A stretch of 64,000 nt of DNA from Pinus tabuliformis (taxonomy: Eukaryota; Streptophyta; Pinopsida; Pinales; Pinaceae): positions 798,873,119 through 798,937,118 of the forward strand of contig CM062805.1 in the NCBI GenBank assembly GCA_031772625.1, in the 5' to 3' direction. The position numbers and the translations under genes were made by a program. Positions 21,525 to 32,746 of the stretch are shown here, one piece after another. Within the stretch, counting starts at the first letter, position 1, and each line of letters opens with the position of its first letter. Below the pieces are notes generated by a model. The model worked only from the letters and a program-made list of their open reading frames with translations, was not told where the DNA came from and ran no database searches.

Positions 21525-22286
21525 TGTAATATTCCTAATTAGCCATGGCTAATTGGAATATTCGATTTTGCTCAATTTTGCCTTCTATAGCTATTTATAA
21601 ATAAAAAGGTGAGGGGGACATACTCACTTCATGAATAAAGACACTCCCTCATAGCACAACGTTGTAACTTAAAAGGTGAGCCAAGGGGGGCCAAAGAACC
21701 ACGTAGAGGAGGGGCCCACGTAGACACTTGGAGTGATTGCGCAGATGGTGAGAAACACGGGGCAAGGGGAAAGCTACGTTGGAGGAGGTAAGCCTTGGAA
21801 TTGAGAGAGGCCAACGCTATAAAGGAGAGAGGAGCCTCCTCATTTTGGCATTCGATTATGTGCATTTGAGCTAGTCATTTCGACTTAGAGCACGCTGGCT
21901 GTTTAGCTAGTCTGCAACACTGTTTAGTGCATTGAGTGTCTCCGTTCGGAGATCTCACCCTTAGCCCCGAGGGACTTCGAGTGCCTGCTCAGGCAAGGTA
22001 TTTCCATCAGTGTTTTTGCAGTAGTTTCATCAGCATTTTGGCAGGTGGGATGAGCATCTTGGATGACTGCGCAGACTTGAGAGGGATGATGCAGTTCTGT
22101 CTGGCAGGAGTTTTGGATCGAGGTTGTCAGGCCAGGGTAACTCCAGAATGAGCGGGAGAGAAAATTGATGATATTATTCATTAGCTAACTTATATTTATA
22201 TACATAAATACAACGGATCGGTTCATCTTCTAGATGACTGTCCAGTTCACCCATCCGTTTCGGATTAGGTGTCAACATTCCCCCCC

Positions 22287-25200
22287 TTAATCTGAAGGGA
22301 TGTTGGTAAGTCCAAGCATCGTTCTGAATCTTTCAAGCTTTTCTCTTCCAAGCGCTTTGGTGAAGATGTCTGCAATTTGCTCGTTTGTGGAACAATGACG
22401 GAGATGGATTGTTTTGGCCTCAACATGATGTCGGATCAGATGATATTTAGTATTGATGTGCTTAGTACGATCATGGAACTTTGGGTTCTTGGCCAACTTT
22501 ATTGCAGATGTGTTATCAATCATGAGTGGAGTTGATTGTATTTGTTTTACCTGCAAATCTTCAAGAATTTTCCTGAGCCACACAATTTCTTTCGTTGCTT
22601 CAGCTGCTGCCACATATTCTGCTTCTGTTGTGGAATCTGCTGGTACTGATTGTTTGCGTGATCTCCAGGAGACAGCTCCTGATCCAAGACTCATAGCATA
22701 TCATGAAGTAGATACCCCAGTTTCTTTGTCTCCATCGAAGTCTGAATCAGAGTATCCAATCAAGTTGAAGTCGTCCACCTGTGTATACTTGATTCCAAGG
22801 TCTTGAGTTCCCTTCAAGTACCTTAGAACTCTTTTTGCAGCAGACCAATGTCCCTCATAAGGCTTTTGCATAAACCTGGAGAGGATTCCAACAGCAAATG
22901 AAATGTCTGGTCTGATAGTAGTGAGGTAGATGAGACTTCCTACAAGTTGTCTATACTTTGTTGCATCCTCAAATTCCTTTCCTTCAATAGATGTGAGCTT
23001 CAAGTTTTGTTCCATTGGAGTACAAAGGGGATTGCACTCTGTCATGCCAAATCTGTTTAACAAATCTCCAATGTATTTCTTTTGAGAAAGAAATATGGAC
23101 TTTGGATGTTGGGTTACTTCAATGCCAAGATAGTAATGAACATAGCCCAAATCAGTCATTTCAAAAAAATTTCCTAATTCTTTCTTTATGGATGCAATAT
23201 AGCTTTCATTGTTCCCTGTCATTAAATGATCATCTACATATACCACAAGATATACAACTGTTTTGCCAACTTTCTTGACAAATAAAGTTGCATCATCAAG
23301 ATCAAAATGATTGAAGTTGAGTTTCAGAAGATGCTCAGTTAGTTTTTCATACCAGGCTCGTGGTGCTTGTTTGAGGCCATACAAGGACTTCACAAGTTTG
23401 CATACTTTGTGTTCATGTCCTTTCATAGCAAATCCTTCAGGCTGGGACATAAAAACATTCTCTTTTAGATCTCCATTCAAGAATGCAGTTTTTACATCCA
23501 TTTGATGGACTTTCCAACCGTTTTGAGCAGCTAGTGCAAAGAGTGTCCGGATGGTGGCCCATTTTGCTGTCGGAGCAAAAGTTTCCTCATAATCGACCCC
23601 TTCCTTCTGTGCAAAACCTTTTGCCACAAGCCTAGCTTTGTGCTTGTCAAGTGAGCCATCAGCTTTGTATTTGTTCTTGTAGACCCACTTGCAGCCAATT
23701 GGTTTGGTTCCAAATGGAGGATCAACCAGCTTCCAAGTGCCATTCTTTATGAGGGCATCATACTCCTTCTGCATCGCTTCTTTCCATTCATCATGAGAAG
23801 CAGCTTCTTTGAAGGAAGTTGGTTCAAAATCTGTAGACAAGTTCAATTCACAATCATAAGTAACATCCATATCAACAGGTGAATTAGAGTTATCTACATC
23901 ACCTCCATTTTGTCGGTTTGTATTTCTGGTTCCTGTTTTTCCAATTTCATCAGGATGAACACTTTCAAGTGTCTTTGTCAGCCATTTTGGGGGACCTTTC
24001 TGAGATGGTCCAGGCTGCTCTGTTGATTGAGTTGGGTCTGAATCAAGATTGAGTCTCCCAATTCTATCAATGACATCACTTAAAGCATCATCCGTTGTTG
24101 GAGTGTCATGCAGGGGAGATTGTTCTTCAGAAGAAGATTCCACATGTTGATCTAGTATAGGAATATCCCCTTCAAGATGTGGAATCTGATTATCAAACTC
24201 TTGAAATGATTTCGGTTTTGTGAATTTATCCAAGTGATCAAGTTGCCGCTCAACAACACTGTCAGATTTGGATGATTCAAGAAAAATGACATCTCTAGAT
24301 AAAACAAACTTTTTATTTACTTCATCATAGAGGCGGTATGCTTTAGATGTGTTTGAATACCCCAGGAAGATACACTTACGACTTCTAGCACCAAGTTTGT
24401 TTCTATGTACCTTTGGTATTAAAGCATAACAGGTGGAACCAAAAATCCTGAGATGTTTTACCGAAGGAACATGTCCATACCATAATTCATAAGGAGTCTT
24501 GTTTCTTATAGCACTAGATGGACATCTATTCTTTATATATGCAGCACATAGAACAGCATCAGCCCAAAACATTGTCTTTACATTTTTGAAGAAAAGCATG
24601 GATCGTACCATATTCAAAATTGTTCTGTTCATTCTTTCAGCTACACCATTCTGTTGAGGATTATAAGGCACAGTTGTTTGATGTTTAATCCCATGTTGGC
24701 GAAGATAGTGTTCAAATTCATTTGATGTATATTCTTTTCCTTTATCAGTGCGAATAGACCCAATATGAGATTGTGCATCATTTTCAATCCACTTATGAAA
24801 ATTCTTGAATGTTTGAAAAGCATCAGATTTGTTCTTCAATAAGTAAACCCAACACATTCTGGTGTAATCATCAATAAATGTCATGGTATATTTATTTCCA
24901 TTTGCAGAAGGAACAGGCATTGGACCACATAAATCTGAATGAATAAGTTCAAGCTTCCTATGTGCTCTTGAATGTGAATCATGAAAAGATTGTTTGCTAT
25001 GCTTTCCTAGAATGCAAGCATCACATTGTTTATGTTTTCTAGGAATTGTAGGCAAACCAGCAACACCATTTTTATTCAACAAGCGGAGACTATCATAGTT
25101 TAAATGTCCAAATCTAGCATGCCATAATAAACTTGATGGAAGTGTACCTTCTTCATGATGAGAAATATATGAAAAATGTTGTGCATGAGCAGAGGTTCCT

Positions 25201-26498
25201 TGCAGTTTAAGAAGTCTTTCTTCTTCTATACCCCTCATGACAAGTGAATGGTCAGATGCCTTTCTTACCTCAAGCTTTCCATCAAACATATGAATGGAGT
25301 GACCTTGCTGGCGGATGTGGACCAGGGACAGCAAGTTTCTCTTGAGCTGTGGGAGATATAGAACATGATCCAGAAGAAAGTCTGGAAGACCAGGCAGTTT
25401 AAGCCTGATTGTGCCAAGCCCTGATGGCTTGATTTTTGACTGATCTGCAAAGTATATTGCTCCATCAACATTATCAGTGAAATCTTCAAAAAAATCTTTC
25501 CTATGAGTCATATGACAGGTTGCTCCTGAATCAAGCAACCAGTCATTTTTCGAAGAAGCAAGTGAAGCATTAAACAAATCTTCATTTACTCCAATGTTAC
25601 ATTGTGCCTCAATATAGTGAGCGGATTCAGGTGCTTTACCTTTGTCTGTGTCATTAGTTTTACCTTTCTGCTGATTTCTTCTCTGCTCAACTTTGTCCCA
25701 TGGTAGCTTGCATGTAGAAGCATCATGTGATCCATTTCGTTTGCAGCGAATGCAATGCAGATCTGCCTTTTTTGCTTGAGGATGTCTGCCCCCCCTGCCT
25801 CTGAAGTATCTTCCTCTTCCTCTTCGTCCACCTCTTCCTCTTGTAGAATCTTGAGCAGGATGCTTTTCTTTATGAGCAAGGCAAACAGTCTCTTCAGAAG
25901 ATTCAGGGACTGTTTTCTTTCCAAAGGCTTTCTCTCTTTCAGCAAACTTTTTCACAAGAGAGTCAAAGGTTATATCTTTAAGATTTCCATTTGCTTGTAA
26001 AGACTCAAGATAATTGGAGTAGGTAGGATAGAGTGCTTTGAGAAAGGCAATAAGAGAGATATCCAGCTCAACCTTAGTGGATTTAATATCATGCATTATA
26101 GACTTTATTTCAGATGCAAGAGCAAGAGGATCATTATTTTTCAGTTCAAGAGTGAAAAGTTTAATCATGAGCTGAACAACTTCAAGTGCAGAATGTGTAT
26201 CATAGAGTTCTTTCAGCTTTTGTAAAGCTTCAAAGGCAGTGGAATAGGATGAAATATGACGACTTACTTCCTCATTTACAGATGTTGTGATCAATGCATA
26301 GGCTTTGCTGTTCTTGTTTTCCCAAATGGCGAGTTCTTTGTCTGATGTAGGCTGCACTGGGTCTTTGTCTTCTTCTCCGACACACACTCCTTTCCACAAC
26401 TCATTGTAGATGAGGGTGTGTTTTACCATCCGGGACCATTCAGAATAGTTCTCCTTGCCAGTGAGAACTATTCCGACCATAGAAATGATTGAATGCAT
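22287..26498 (-). CDS. Copia B gag-pol polyprotein with one in-frame TGA
   Basis: One frame with gag (residues 1-240, including an Arg/Gly-rich stretch at 219-238), a zinc knuckle at 249-263 (CX2CX5HX4C, one residue longer than usual), protease DSGAT (323-327), integrase HHCC (H460, H465, C492, C495) and D522/D585/E621 with 35 residues between the last two, RT with YGLKQAPRAWY and YVDD (1087-1090), and RNase H. A TGA at 22701-22703 interrupts RNase H where glycine is usual. The frame then continues with SLGSGAVSW, STTEAEYVAAAEA and FHDRTKHI to 22287. All catalytic motifs are present, so only the TGA separates it from full coding capacity. Start chosen at 26498, the first ATG of the long frame. 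Confidence 0.93.
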
Positions 26499-27925
26499 TC
26501 TGTAAAAAAATATTTCTGCTTGAAAAAAGAAAACTTCCTTACAGCCTTATGCACTATATTTTTTTTTTTTTTTTTACAAATCCCTCTAATGTGTGACAGA
26601 AGGCATCAGAATTTCATTGAAATATTATATCACTTTATGCTTCAATACAGCCTTATAAAAAACTGTGCAACTGCCTACACTTTATGCTTCAATACAGCAT
26701 TATAAAAAACTGTGCAACTGCCTATTTAAATCCTCTAATACTTCACATTCCATCTCCGAGCAATGTCATGGAAAGCAATAAATGACCTTTTCAAATTTTG
26801 ATTACCAAGGTAATCAAAGATTACATATGCAGAGATCAATACTCGATGCCTTGAACTGCGAGTGATGATGAGAAGCCGAAGAATGTCTATGAGAAGAAGA
26901 ATGTCTATGAGAAGAAGCCAAATAAAAAATGAGATGCATCATCCATACATCCGCAGACGGGAATGCATCAGGCAGGCATGGGAATTTCATAGCAAATATA
27001 CTTGACAGTTGAATTTACCGTTGAACCATCTGTGTTATCCTGTCTAGATCTCTTTCTGCAGCAGTGGTATATTGACAGGTTGCTCCTTTGTCTGGACGGG
27101 AGTTTTGAGGGCTCCGACAATGTAAAAACAATGTAAAACACCGGCACAAAAAAATGAATGAATTCAGATTCAATAAATCAAGCCTTCTTGCTTCTGATTC
27201 GGCGGGCGAGCTGAATATCTCTGCGCCATTCACGCTAAGCGCTTCACCATTATGCCCAAAGATAGGCCTCCGGATGAGCAACTTGGGGACTGGACTGCGG
27301 TATTTATCAAGCTGAAGCGATACAACTGTGCAAAGCGGTATTTATCAAAGCTTTACAATTAACCATAGAAACATACTCTCCACAAAACAGATGAAGATAT
27401 AAATTCAAAGATATCATTTACCACTCACTGAGCACCTGAAGCTATACATCTGTGCAAAGCGGCAGAAAAGCTTTACAATATAACATAGAACACTGTCAGC
27501 AATAAGGGTAAGAGAACCAACATCTCGTGATAAAAAAAGGGATGAGAGAACCATCAATCTGCAGTGCATTAAGGGTATCACTTCAGGTATAACCGATACA
27601 TTCAGTATCACTTCAAAGAGTTTTAATCGAACCTGTGAGAAGGTCAATCGTTCTCATCTGAAATGCGCAAGGGAGCTCTCAAAAACATAACCGATACATT
27701 CATGGAGGGGCAGCGTTGGCAGTGTCAGGTATTCAAGCGCAGAGAGGGGCAGCGTTGACAGTGTCAGGTATTCCTGCACGAAGGCACCAAAAAAAGGGTG
27801 TAACAACGCTTATGCTTCTATGCATTCAATAACAAAAAATGCACATTCAGCAGGGCAAAGAGCGCAGTGTCAAGACAGAGGGCGCAGAGGCAGGAGTTAC
27901 AGCTATTTTAGGGACTGGGACCTGT
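26499..27925 (-). other. Copia B leader
   Basis: 1.4 kb between the primer site and gag without a supported gene. It contains short tandem duplications: a roughly 49-bp unit at about 26635-26725, a 20-bp unit near 26877-26917, and a pair near 27700-27770 containing gaggggcagcgttg. Confidence 0.6.
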
Positions 27926-28716
27926 GCTCTGATACCATGTCAGGCCAGGGTAACTCCAGAATGAGCGGGAGAGAAAATTGATGATATTATTCATTAGCTA
28001 ACTTATATTTATATACATAAATACAACGGATCAGTTCATCTTCTAGATGACTGTCCAGTTCACCCATCCGTTTCGGATTAGGTGTCAACAGAGGTTTTGC
28101 AGGGGGATTTGTGCTGGGAGGTTGAGCAGGGGATCAGCCCTTGCATATTGGAGGATTTTGGCTGAGTTTCAGGCAGAGTTGTTGTGGGTATTATTTCAGT
28201 AGCAGCGCAGAGCCTTGAGGGATTGCATGGGTCCTCAAGGGGGCGATTTTCGGGGGTCGTCCATTTCAGAAAAGCTTTCTAGGTTTTTCTGGGTTTCTTG
28301 AGTAGAATCCAATTCCAGAGTTTCAGAATTTTCTGAAGAGGGGAACAGCCCCAAATCCTCATTTGATTTCCAGCAACAACAGCAGCACGGCAGTTCTCCA
28401 GCAGCTTGGATGCAGTTCAGAGAGAGGTCATTCCTTTGCTATTCTAAGTGTATTTTTTCACTTGCCTTGTGCAAGTCGAGGTGCCATCTTTCTGATCACC
28501 TCCCGTACTCATTCTATTACTCAATATAATAAAATGGCTTAGCATTTCTCTCTGCATCTCGAGTATCTGCTTATATTTCATGTTTATATTATTATATGTT
28601 ACACCACTGTTATTTTTATCATTTTGAGCTTCCTAATTATTATATTATTTGTGCGTATTTGGTTGGAGTTTACTGGGGTAAAGGGGAAAATCTCTGAAAC
28701 AGGATATTACAGATTC

Positions 28717-29095
28717 TATTATGGAATCCTTGGTACATAAAGAATAAATTGAATTACATGAATTTGGAAACCAATCATTTAGTCCCATATTAAAATTTGG
28801 GTTCAGACTTATGTTTCCCACTTATCCCAGATTATGTCCTGCTATCGAACTCATCCTTTATGATAATATCAGACCAAATATGAATTATGTCAATTCAGAA
28901 GATCAAGACCAACTAAAGGTCCTTCCAAGTAAAATATAACTCTGCATGGCAAGTTTTTCGAGGAAAGTGCCCCTTCAAGCTTTTCCAATCTTTTTCTTTG
29001 TTATTACCTTTTTTATAGCCTGCTAATTGCAACATAGATATTTAACAGCAGTGCATAATACCCAGAATTTTCAGGTTTGTAATTTAAAAAAGGAT
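28717..29095. other. Intergenic, nothing recognised
   Basis: About 380 bp of AT-rich sequence between the end of gypsy A and repeat R2 copy 2. No gene or repeat structure seen. Confidence 0.4.
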
Positions 29096-30886
29096 TATGT
29101 CACACATTCTCCTCGTTCAATGTTGCTACAAACTGTGATAAACGCTCATCCCTTTCCAATTTGAAAGCTTTACGTGTTGCCTTTGACTCTGCAGATATTA
29201 TCACTTGATTTAGATCCTTGTACAGGAGATATTGGGTGCTTGTGGGAGTAATGGAGATGCCATGTGGATTGTCAAGGTGAGTGCCCTTCAAGAAATGCAA
29301 ACAATAACTGTCTATAAACTTGATATGCACCAACGAAGTAGATGACATTGGCAAGGCAAGCAATGTCAATCATACAAAATGATTGTAAAAACCCTGTCAA
29401 TAGGTTTTTTGGTGCTTTGTCACCAAAAACTGCATAACCACAATGATGACAGGAAATCCTGCTAATTGACACTATTGAATAAACCCAAAGACTGCAGCAA
29501 TGCTAATTGACACTATTCCGAGGATGATGGTCGAGGGTTTGTACTTGGCATCCCAAAATGCTAGAAGATTAATTCCCTTTCTTCAAGACAGGAAATCCTG
29601 CTACAAGAATTCAAGAAAAAAGAAAAAACTCAATTTCCCCTGCCTCCTAATGCTCTGTCACTTTTCACATGGTAAAACTCTTTAGCATTTCGTATACAAC
29701 CTCATTCATCTTCGAATCATGCAGTTCCTGGCCATGTCTTGTGCCAGATAGGATAACAATTTCATCTCCAAACATTTTTTAATTTGACTATTTTATTAGG
29801 CACATTATCCACAAAAGGTAATTCCATTTTTTTTTAGAAATTACAAACAATGGTGGCCCCTTTATTATTGGTTGATCATGTATTATGAATCAGGTGTTTC
29901 ATCTCCTTAAATTCCAACCAACAAATCTATTTCCTTCATGGATCTTCTGTAAGGTTGGTATGTTGGATTAATTCAATCATAATCCGTATAAAAGATTATG
30001 AATTTAAACCTGCAACAAATGCACTTGCATTTTCAAGCACGCAATGTAGTCATCGGTCTTCTTGAACAATACGTTGACTTCCTGCATAATCTTCTAGCTG
30101 AAATTTTGGCAATCCTCCATTAACACTCATCACTCAGATTCTACAAATTCTACCTCACTTGCTTTTGTTCCTTCACTAATTTTGCATTATTGACTTGAGC
30201 ATTGTTAATGAGCGGAATTGCGTTTCGTTTAACATCCTGAGTATGGTAAGGATATGGCACCATGGAGCTTCAACGAAAGTGAAAACTGACAATTGTTCAC
30301 CTCTAGTGGAAACAGCAATGTTAACAAAGCATCTACATAACAAATGTATTGTCACTTGTCATCCATGTAACAGACTCAATCCTATATTGTTGATATATAG
30401 AGGTATAGTAGAAACCATAAGCAGAACATTGGGGGGATCGGCTGTATCTGGTTTAATGGGCCCCGCTATTGACACTATGTTGCCACGAAACCCAAAGCAG
30501 TTTCGTCAAAACAATCAATAGTGGACTCCCCCTTCTGTTAAAGTTCGCACAACAGAGGGGTTGCGCAATTTCATTGCATCCGTCAATCTTTAAGCACCAA
30601 TATCCACGATTGAAAACAATAGGGAATATAACTTCATAAATAGTTGCCACGATGAATTCCTTGTCATACATGACAATCAAACATGCGTTGACCACATTTA
30701 GCTATGGCAAGTCAAAATGCCATGGAGTAGCAAAACAAAAACTAGAAATAGCTTTCCGCAATGTTAATGGCACATTTACACTATAATTTGTATCATATGA
30801 CACCATACAAAAGCGACCAAATTCATCTTTGCAAGTAGCTCAATTTGAACAATTATTACAAATGATCTTTACCCGTGTATTATGAC
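29096..30886. repeat. Dispersed repeat R2, copy 2, left part
   Basis: Counterpart of 752-1754 plus 5958-6600, without the LINE. It contains an extra segment of about 140 bp (about 29465-29587) flanked by direct copies of gacaggaaatcctgcta that copy 1 lacks. Confidence 0.75.
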
Positions 30887-30999
30887 CACTGATCAAATTT
30901 GAATGGCCGGTTTTAATTTCAATTAGAAAGTCATATATTCAAGTCATCTTTCTATAATGAAAAGCATAAAAAAAAAAGCATTTCAATTGACAATAGTAA

Positions 31000-31560
31000 A
31001 TTATCTTCCCATTTATGGTGAAATATTTAAAAGATCAAAGGGTGTGTTGAGTATTATGTATTATGTTGATCAATGCCAAGTTCCCCACCAAGCAATTCAA
31101 TCCTTTGATTCTACACTTCCTTGAAATTCTTTAACACCTCACCAGGAGAATGATGGGAAACCTCTGCAACCATGGATTTCTTCGGGTCCAAAACATGTTG
31201 TAATGCCTACCATGGCCTAATAATGCTACCTAGTACCCATCATTATTCTCATTAAATAGCTCCATATCCCCTTATTTTTACCACTGTTGTTAAAGTTGGT
31301 TTCTTCACTGGATATAACATAGTCCACCTTAACTACCACAGTCTATACTTGGGGGACTATATTAGAGAACTTCTTTGAAACTGCACAACATCGTCCCAAG
31401 GCCTTAATATCACCAAATTTGTTGAATATAAGCAGCAAAAGGGAATATGGGAGCATGTCAAGGTGGTCTACCGATGAATTAAACCCCATGTTTGGATCAA
31501 TATAGATATTCTTCAATATAGCACATAACCAAATAAAACTCAATTGATTTAGGACTTGAT
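31000..31560 (-). pseudogene. F-box gene fragment, AUF1-like
   Basis: On the minus strand, from about 31465, the frame reads DMLPYSLLLLIFNKFGDIKAL then GRCCAVSKKF, an F-box of the type seen in plant AUF1/At1g22220-like proteins (SCF ubiquitin-ligase adaptors). After VPQV a stop occurs (31343). The similarity continues with VVVKVDYVIS, then a degraded segment with SHHSPGEVLKNF and LLGGELGID towards 31070, interrupted by several stops. The C-terminal part of the gene is missing. It lies wholly inside the hAT-like element, so it is most simply a captured, decaying host fragment. F-box identity is firm; the subfamily is from memory of the motif. Confidence 0.7.
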
Positions 31561-32650
31561 CAGAAACTGCTTCACAATCAAATGAAAATCTTCAAATCTT
31601 TGATACATCTTGAATCTCATGAATTCTCAGAATCATTTACATAAAATCTCATACTATTATGGCTAGGAAAACCTATAAGAACCTTCAGATTTATACCAAA
31701 ACAAATAACAGACAGGCTCATTCTAGTGCAAATCTTCAATCTTGATCCATCTCGTGCAATCTCATATTATCCATTACCAAACCAAATCCCTTAGAAAAAC
31801 TACAAGAACCTCAACACAATGATTAAGCTCCAAATTTCTATGAATTCCCACAACAATTCATACTAAACTCAATATATTGAGAGCTCTAAAAACTCCAGAG
31901 TTAAGATGAATCTAGGTTGGTATTTTAGCAAAGATCATATTATAATAATAGTTTTACTTGTTGTATCTTATTGGGTTTTACAATTCGTGTTTCAATAAAT
32001 TGAGCACTACGACATTTAATTGCCAACATTAGGTTTTCGTTGTATGTTTGAATTTGTAGTCCCTAATAACAACCCCATCTAGAAATGACTCAAAGGGATG
32101 TGCGGTGCCACTCTCCTATTTAGAGTGAGAGAATTTATTATAAATGGAATCTGGCATGTGACATCATAATTGCGTTGATCAATTCCATGTAGACAAGGGA
32201 TGTGAAGTTCTGGGCTTGCATGGTTTTATGATTATCACGGGTTTATTTCTTGATTAAGCACTTATAGGAACAATATAGATATCCGTCGGGAGGATTTCCC
32301 TGCGGAATATTCTCTTAACTCCACATCTTCTGCTTTTCTCATCTACTATTTCCACCCTTTGAATTCTTCAAAACAGTTTGTTTGGGTTTTGTTTCAAAAT
32401 TGTTTGCCATTATTCTAGGTTTTGCCTCATAATTATCCTCTCTTTTATCTCGAAGCAAAGCGTTGTTTGCATCTAGTTTAGGTCTTGTGTTTTCATTCTC
32501 CTCACCCGTCTCTTCTCGACACCCTCAACATTTCTTGCTCTTCTCCCTTTGAATTAATTTCATCCTAACCTCAACTTTTGACTACAACCTCAACTGTGAT
32601 CAGACAAAGAGCTTGTAATCAGAAATGTGTAGCTTTTTACAATGCTCGGG
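31561..32650. other. hAT-like element interior, no gene recognised
   Basis: AT-rich sequence upstream of the F-box fragment; no further domain is recognisable. Confidence 0.4.
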
Positions 32651-32746
32651 TGGCTCGTTGACCCAATTCATAGTGGAACCCTAAACCCATCAATCCGTTG
32701 GCTCGTCGACCCAATTCATAGTGGAATCCTCAACCCATCAATCCGT
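32651..32746. repeat. 48-bp tandem duplication
   Basis: Two head-to-tail 48-bp units beginning tggctcgt(t/c)gaccc. The 73-codon plus-strand open frame across them owes its repeated protein sequence to this duplication. Confidence 0.85.

Larger units (their letters stand above)
16813..21542 (+). pseudogene. Gypsy A gag-pol polyprotein, one register with 11 stops
   Basis: From the first ATG at 16833 to 21542 every recognisable domain lies in the same frame. The frame is broken only by TAG at 17316, 17835, 18579, 18759, 18831, 19155, 19947, 20151, 21111 and 21138, and TGA at 18234 (first base given). No frameshift is seen. Each TAG is at a position where glutamine (CAG) is expected from the family, and the TGA where CGA (Arg) would fit. 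The last stop is inside the 3' LTR. One in-frame deletion removes part of RNase H. Premature stops make it non-functional. Confidence 0.9.
22125..28090 (-). mobile_element. Ty1/copia element B, nearly intact
   Basis: A 5,966-bp element on the minus strand, flanked by exact gaggt duplications (22120-22124 and 28091-28095). LTRs of 153 bp (22125-22277 and 27938-28090) differ at a single base. The primer site (reverse complement of GCTCTGATACCA, 27926-27937) abuts the 5' LTR and a C-rich strip (22278-22290) is the polypurine tract. It carries one 1,404-codon frame. Near-identical LTRs and an almost open frame indicate the youngest datable insertion here. Confidence 0.97.
10014..28711 (+). mobile_element. 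Ty3/gypsy chromovirus A with two nested insertions
   Basis: LTR retrotransposon bounded by TGTAATATTCC...GATATTACA LTRs. Flanks gattt (10009-10013) and gattc (28712-28716) form an imperfect 5-bp target duplication. Order: 5' LTR, tRNA-iMet-type primer site, leader (split by N1), gag, protease, RT, RNase H, integrase, chromodomain, polypurine tract, 3' LTR (split by copia B). Without the insertions it is about 7.2 kb. The LTR copies differ by a few percent plus small indels, so it is old relative to copia B. Protein order RT-RH-IN plus a C-terminal chromodomain marks it as a chromovirus. Confidence 0.95.
21525..28711 (+). repeat. 3' LTR of gypsy A, split by copia B
   Basis: The LTR runs 21525-22124, is interrupted by copia B (22125-28090) plus the duplicated gaggt, and resumes at 28096-28711. 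Joined length is about 1.2 kb, slightly longer than the 5' LTR because of small internal duplications. Confidence 0.95.

Noticed and set aside
16833-21542. TAG read as glutamine (altered genetic code or stop suppression)
   Set aside because: Tempting because every TAG fits Gln, but a TGA at an Arg site, the same pattern with TGA in gypsy C and normal use of stops elsewhere fit cytosine deamination better.
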